Assembly: GCA_947627125.1 (NCBI GenBank)
Contig: CANQUY010000020.1
Location: 1 to 18,068, forward strand
From: an uncultured Clostridia bacterium
GTDB lineage: Bacteria > Bacillota > Clostridia > Christensenellales > Borkfalkiaceae
DNA: 18,068 nt
Reading direction: 5' to 3'
A program made the translations under genes and the position numbers. Shown one piece after another: positions 16,501 through 18,068 of the stretch (positions are counted from its first letter, which is position 1; the number at the start of each line of letters is the position of its first letter). The notes beneath the pieces are model-generated. The model worked only from the letters and a program-made list of their open reading frames with translations. It was not told the origin of the DNA and did not search any database.

Positions 16501-18068
16501 TGCCGGTACCTACAATGTAACCGCTTCTTACGAAAACGGCAACTACAATGTGACGTTCGAGGGCACAACGGGAGCGTTTGTGATCGAACAGGCCGCGGTC
16601 ACGGCCGTTGAGGTGACGACGCCCGCAGATGAAATCATCTACACAGGCAGCGCGCAGACGCCTGAAATCACGGTAAAAGCAAACGACCTCATCTTGAAAG
16701 AAGGGGAATACACCTTCGAGTTTAAAAACAATACGGATGCAGGCGAGGCAAGCGTCACCGTCACGGGTAAAGGCAACTTCAAGGGCGAAGTAAAGGCAAC
16801 GTTTGAGATCTTGGCGAAGGATATCACGGGCGCAACCGTGGAAGTCACAACGCCCGAGGGGGGCTTCGTCTATAGCGGCAAAGCATGGGAGCCCAACGTC
16901 ACTGTAACGCTTGCGGGCTATGATGAAGTGACATTTGAAGCGAGCTATGCAAACAACACCAATGCGGGCACGGCAACCTTAACGGTCAGAGGCACTGGGA
17001 ACTATACGGGCATTAAAGAAGTAAAGTTCACGATCTTGCCGAAAGACATTTCGGGCGCAGAAATTACAGTCACAACGCCCGCAGAGGGATTCATCTATAA
17101 CGGCAAAGCGCAGACGCCTGAAATCACGGTAAAAGCAGCCAGCCTCATCTTGGAAGAAGGAGAATACACGCTCGTATGGGAAAATAACACCAACGCGGGC
17201 GAGGCAAGCGTCACCGTCACGGGTAAAGGCAACTTCAAGGGCACTGCGAACACGACGTTCACGATTTTGCCGAAAGACATATCGGAGGCCGAAGTTAAAA
17301 TCACAACTTCTGCGGATACCATAATTTATAAGGGTAGCGCATGGGAGCCCGAGTACACCGTAACGCTTGCGGGCTATGATGAAGTGACGTATGAAACAAG
17401 CTACGCAAACAACACGAATGCGGGCGAGGCAACATTAACTGTCACAGGCACAGGGAACTATACGGGCAGTAAAGAAGTAACATTCAAGATCGAGAAGGCG
17501 CAGGTGACGCTGACGATCACAGACGTGACGCGGGAGTATGGCGAAGCAAATAAGCTCACATACGCGCTCGAGGGCGTAGTGGCGGGCGAAAGCATCGATG
17601 AAGCCATCACACTGAAAACAACCGCAGACGAAAAGAGCCCGAAGGGCAGCTATGAGATCACGGCGGAAGTCGCGAAGTTGCAGAACTACGAAGTAACGTG
17701 GGACACGGCTACGCTTAAAGTCGAAGCGCGGAAGATCACGATCAAGATCGGAAGCAAGAGCATGGTCTACACGGGCAGCAAGCCCGAAATCGGCTCGGAG
17801 CAGGGCACAGACTGGAGCGTGAAAGATGGCAGTATCGTAAACGGGGATGATCTCGGCGTCGAGCTGTCCATTGCAGAGGCCGAGGCATACACCGTGGGCA
17901 CATACGCCATCACGGGCGAGGCCGTGGCAGAAGTTGCTGCGAACTATGAGATCAAATGGGAGGACGGCACCTACACGATTACCTCGGCGCACTTTGCGGG
18001 CCTGCAGTTCAACGGCAGGACGGTGACCTATGACGGGCAAACGCATACGTTGGAAGTGACGAATCTTC
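10556..18068 (+). CDS. Giant secreted repeat protein, divergent InlB, beta-helix-like and MBG/YDG-type modules (3' end outside window)
   Basis: I translated this frame through to the last base and found no stop, so at least 2504 codons are present. The N-terminus (MRAKTKWIVGLLCMLIAVLT...) is a Sec signal peptide; there is no lipobox, so unlike its neighbours this protein is not lipidated. Residues about 40-870 are rich in Asp, Tyr, Ser and acidic residues, with P-S-E-G linker-like motifs encoded near 11350, 11905 and 12150. A divergent InlB-type repeat sits at about 583-668 (GGKVQIGEG...ALPQDEEEYEFLYWY) and another at about 1250-1320 (YQFYGWV). Residues about 1323-1815 look like a beta-helix adhesin segment (NNGVIEVKDGGILDVYGRV). 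From about 1845 on come MBG/YDG-type Ig-like domains with YTGSAQTPEI and NNTNAGTATLTV signatures. It has its own promoter. Mosaic base composition is described in the findings. Cell-wall anchoring cannot be judged because the C-terminus is missing. An adhesin or surface-layer role is inferred. Confidence 0.92.
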   Translation, partial: MRAKTKWIVGLLCMLIAVLTAGITLPFMIDARGESTPAEFVIAKYDGSDYSYSYYDELTSYRQWDYDFEKNEFIVTANDTPNNVSYLLVLSFTKAGTFHATLKGTLEDATFYIYDEDSHSIQDIDGTEEWNGPDEISTEINVDVEAGKTFKFELIPYSVDDASTVSLSVDGYDPQEADYNIDPYRDGLHFNYRASDNVWSRYIDEDSDDEYSTFTINRIGDGLLKFHIDADLDAGSYFEIDAVNRYWDEDYSDWWSDSFSIYYIEPSEGFHYNRDIVLDGKVLKLMGCNEILITFGSDLRSGSYSEMVLKLPKEIDEARYKLRGGSYTYDEAEQSYTISSHDALNQGVQFEALTTGEISFTCEFNVVDDLSDVYICLTSFDADDPIYNFYYGDYVCAGMYDDYTSGEPFTRTYSMYIYAGDVLCFWITTCASDTLNDVSVKITGLNAPSEGEDAAYIMVENDGWEFDSVTGDIYGSVSAPRDNNFMSLELLTPGWIEFTVASELKDSYVSIDAYVDDYSYFNLAYIEPYTSPSEGNNFNRSEIVFRYYLPEEAVGRMIEFNFTGSYSAKSVAGEATIKGLKPSYEINVFTNDTDGGKVQIGEGTIGDSASDILAYDGELTLHALPQDEEEYEFLYWYCEDTDRIVSTEASYTIDRSSGINFVAYFAYHGILETLNPDTTNQYWEKSGSGDEAIYFVDIAKNSSSTGWTATMIFEIKGDKWVQFDYAYHSSSSLNNFKVIVDGTEQISSNSYSSSVEDKTFQQGIVHAVGDNIHKVTFQFYLSNYSSYYTHFCEVKNLRISTSAESDAVIQYTVDYDDRLGDVYLEGERIASGQQLEALEGYYGHFEFVAKQNINSTADPTRQTDAVFGYLRSGNGESLIYSGNRGNQSAKATIKFTTAGISNGDYASSDPNLEVEFQEVMLPVVSLSLTKTVDGKQEGSEIEIRDNDEIHVPFATSNTLAFTFAQFIPSVDGIEVKYSVKVNGNSIASDSMEGDTGDIVGNTRGFALEDVAIDTKVVISTSVKGYYSEPTLTFNIIIDEPGTSAELAGLKNLKTEDTEPFTLAHNTLSKWRFAPELSTPETFVYKAYTAAYSVSQIQFTFSAAGSVAFEVHLNGRFFMDSQGDEVRYGRLLYSFKDWIPTDAKTPGTKQYIYGRNVNTYIKNGTFAQLAASNDPEFNVYATPTFDAKYVTLLDDGWLRCQVPITKAGSMWLAFCADSASEHCYIRNIGFYSGDTEVTFSVKDFDNTSGTSITALNGKDPLTSGGKVAMGNEVKLTLNGLKSGYQFYGWVMNDKLMSTAMTWSFTASKTNAPVYAWVAPTGTYLARNEGKFYVTVEEACAEGEAKSGDNIYIIKDGGTITGSFTIEKGVNLILPMNASNQYYVKAGTTTNRMAWYDEASIKKYLYRTLTIADGATITVLGNFYIGGTLHRGDRSAQAHTSGAYSHLVNNGVIEVKDGGILDVYGRVTGSGEINVRKGGYLYQPFLILDYAGGSNTQDLFNQDQVPFKRYAMINVECTYTIYYGGILYGHASLYFWSSIHTMDEPFISYAAAPSYSDRSAILLLEGEGSYAKMTYDAEKVIKEIHNVTPNADGTYPTGTAECLGTESVGLTHMTLHGGASLKYMEFPLGINTAEVAFAIPYNFDILLENGEFNIDYAYKLMPGAVLTVAESATLNLNADFFVYEGLIQQTMSGGIYPQVQDLTGAGYSATANLIVNGTLNIGLNATADKKVTFLGVIQTGGTTGKINIGEHVILSGTIEDGGCGTYDCNYATFESTARVWDGSDFMQLVAGKKYAAAGDGTFTLPGPSITYETGTVLYRAPHSIGADHTKLVTTKLPDASGLTGSWKIAEVPIEGAEVSGEFTYNGEDQTAAVKEALTVTADGATIAAEDYTVTFYRDGKVVTEVKDAGEYTVTVTGAEGSIYIGEKTATFVIKKAGVTVTLPQQTVTYNGEAQSYSGEWTAEGLVNGEEKSVLGVKLTCTQTDAGTYNVTASYENGNYNVTFEGTTGAFVIEQAAVTAVEVTTPADEIIYTGSAQTPEITVKANDLILKEGEYTFEFKNNTDAGEASVTVTGKGNFKGEVKATFEILAKDITGATVEVTTPEGGFVYSGKAWEPNVTVTLAGYDEVTFEASYANNTNAGTATLTVRGTGNYTGIKEVKFTILPKDISGAEITVTTPAEGFIYNGKAQTPEITVKAASLILEEGEYTLVWENNTNAGEASVTVTGKGNFKGTANTTFTILPKDISEAEVKITTSADTIIYKGSAWEPEYTVTLAGYDEVTYETSYANNTNAGEATLTVTGTGNYTGSKEVTFKIEKAQVTLTITDVTREYGEANKLTYALEGVVAGESIDEAITLKTTADEKSPKGSYEITAEVAKLQNYEVTWDTATLKVEARKITIKIGSKSMVYTGSKPEIGSEQGTDWSVKDGSIVNGDDLGVELSIAEAEAYTVGTYAITGEAVAEVAANYEIKWEDGTYTITSAHFAGLQFNGRTVTYDGQTHTLEVTNL
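16586..17497 (+). repeat. Two tandem copies of a 456-base unit encoding an alternating pair of Ig-like domains
   Basis: Unit 1 is 16586-17041 and unit 2 is 17042-17497. Each encodes a 77-residue A-type domain (AQTPEITVK..., GKGNFKG) followed by a 75-residue B-type domain (AWEP...TVTLAGYDEVT, GTGNYTG). Landmarks at 16652/17108, 16742/17198, 16817/17273 and 16883/17339 are all exactly 456 bases apart. A 45-base stretch (16742-16786 and 17198-17242) is identical in both copies, so the duplication is recent or kept alike by recombination. Confidence 0.92.

Overview
The window looks like a chromosomal segment of a Gram-positive, moderately GC-rich anaerobe, probably an uncultured gut-type Clostridia (Bacillota). 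The basis is strong AGGAGG-type ribosome binding sites, lipobox signal peptides, an Lgt variant with cysteines in its signature, and surface proteins built from InlB-type, C-type lectin, GLUG, Fn3-like and MBG/YDG-type modules. The taxonomic guess is inference; there is no rRNA or marker gene to confirm it. All supported genes are on the + strand.

Layout. (1) 2-592: the C-terminal part of an Lgt-family prolipoprotein diacylglyceryl transferase with a SHOCT-like tail; its start lies before the window. (2) 634-6402: a 1922-residue lipoprotein with about seven InlB-type repeats, two C-type lectin domains and a long GLUG beta-helix-like region containing a 228/229-residue super-repeat. (3) 6428-9742: a second lipoprotein of about 1104 residues made of about twelve Fn3-like beta-sandwich modules. 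The gaps between these three genes are 41 and 25 bases with no convincing terminator, so they probably form one transcription unit in which the first gene's enzyme class lipidates proteins like the next two products. (4) 9743-10432: a non-coding stretch filled with repeats: a GC hairpin that may be a terminator, a 93-base G-tract-rich sequence present twice in tandem, and two palindromic MITE/REP-like elements. (5) 10433-10555: a near-consensus sigma-A promoter and a leader with two adjacent perfect hairpins. (6) 10556-18068 and beyond: one uninterrupted reading frame of at least 2504 codons that runs off the window end. It encodes a giant secreted, non-lipidated surface protein.

Working picture: this is a cell-surface adhesin or glycan-interaction locus. 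Two tethered lipoproteins (a lectin/beta-helix protein and an Fn3 rod) come from one unit, and a giant repeat-rich secreted protein has its own promoter. The giant gene is compositionally mosaic: its signal-peptide region and C-terminal two thirds are GC-rich like the neighbours, while about 2.5 kb between them is markedly AT-rich. This suggests module exchange in the exposed N-terminal part. No catalytic domain was recognised in the three surface proteins, so the adhesin/binding role is inferred from domain types and architecture.
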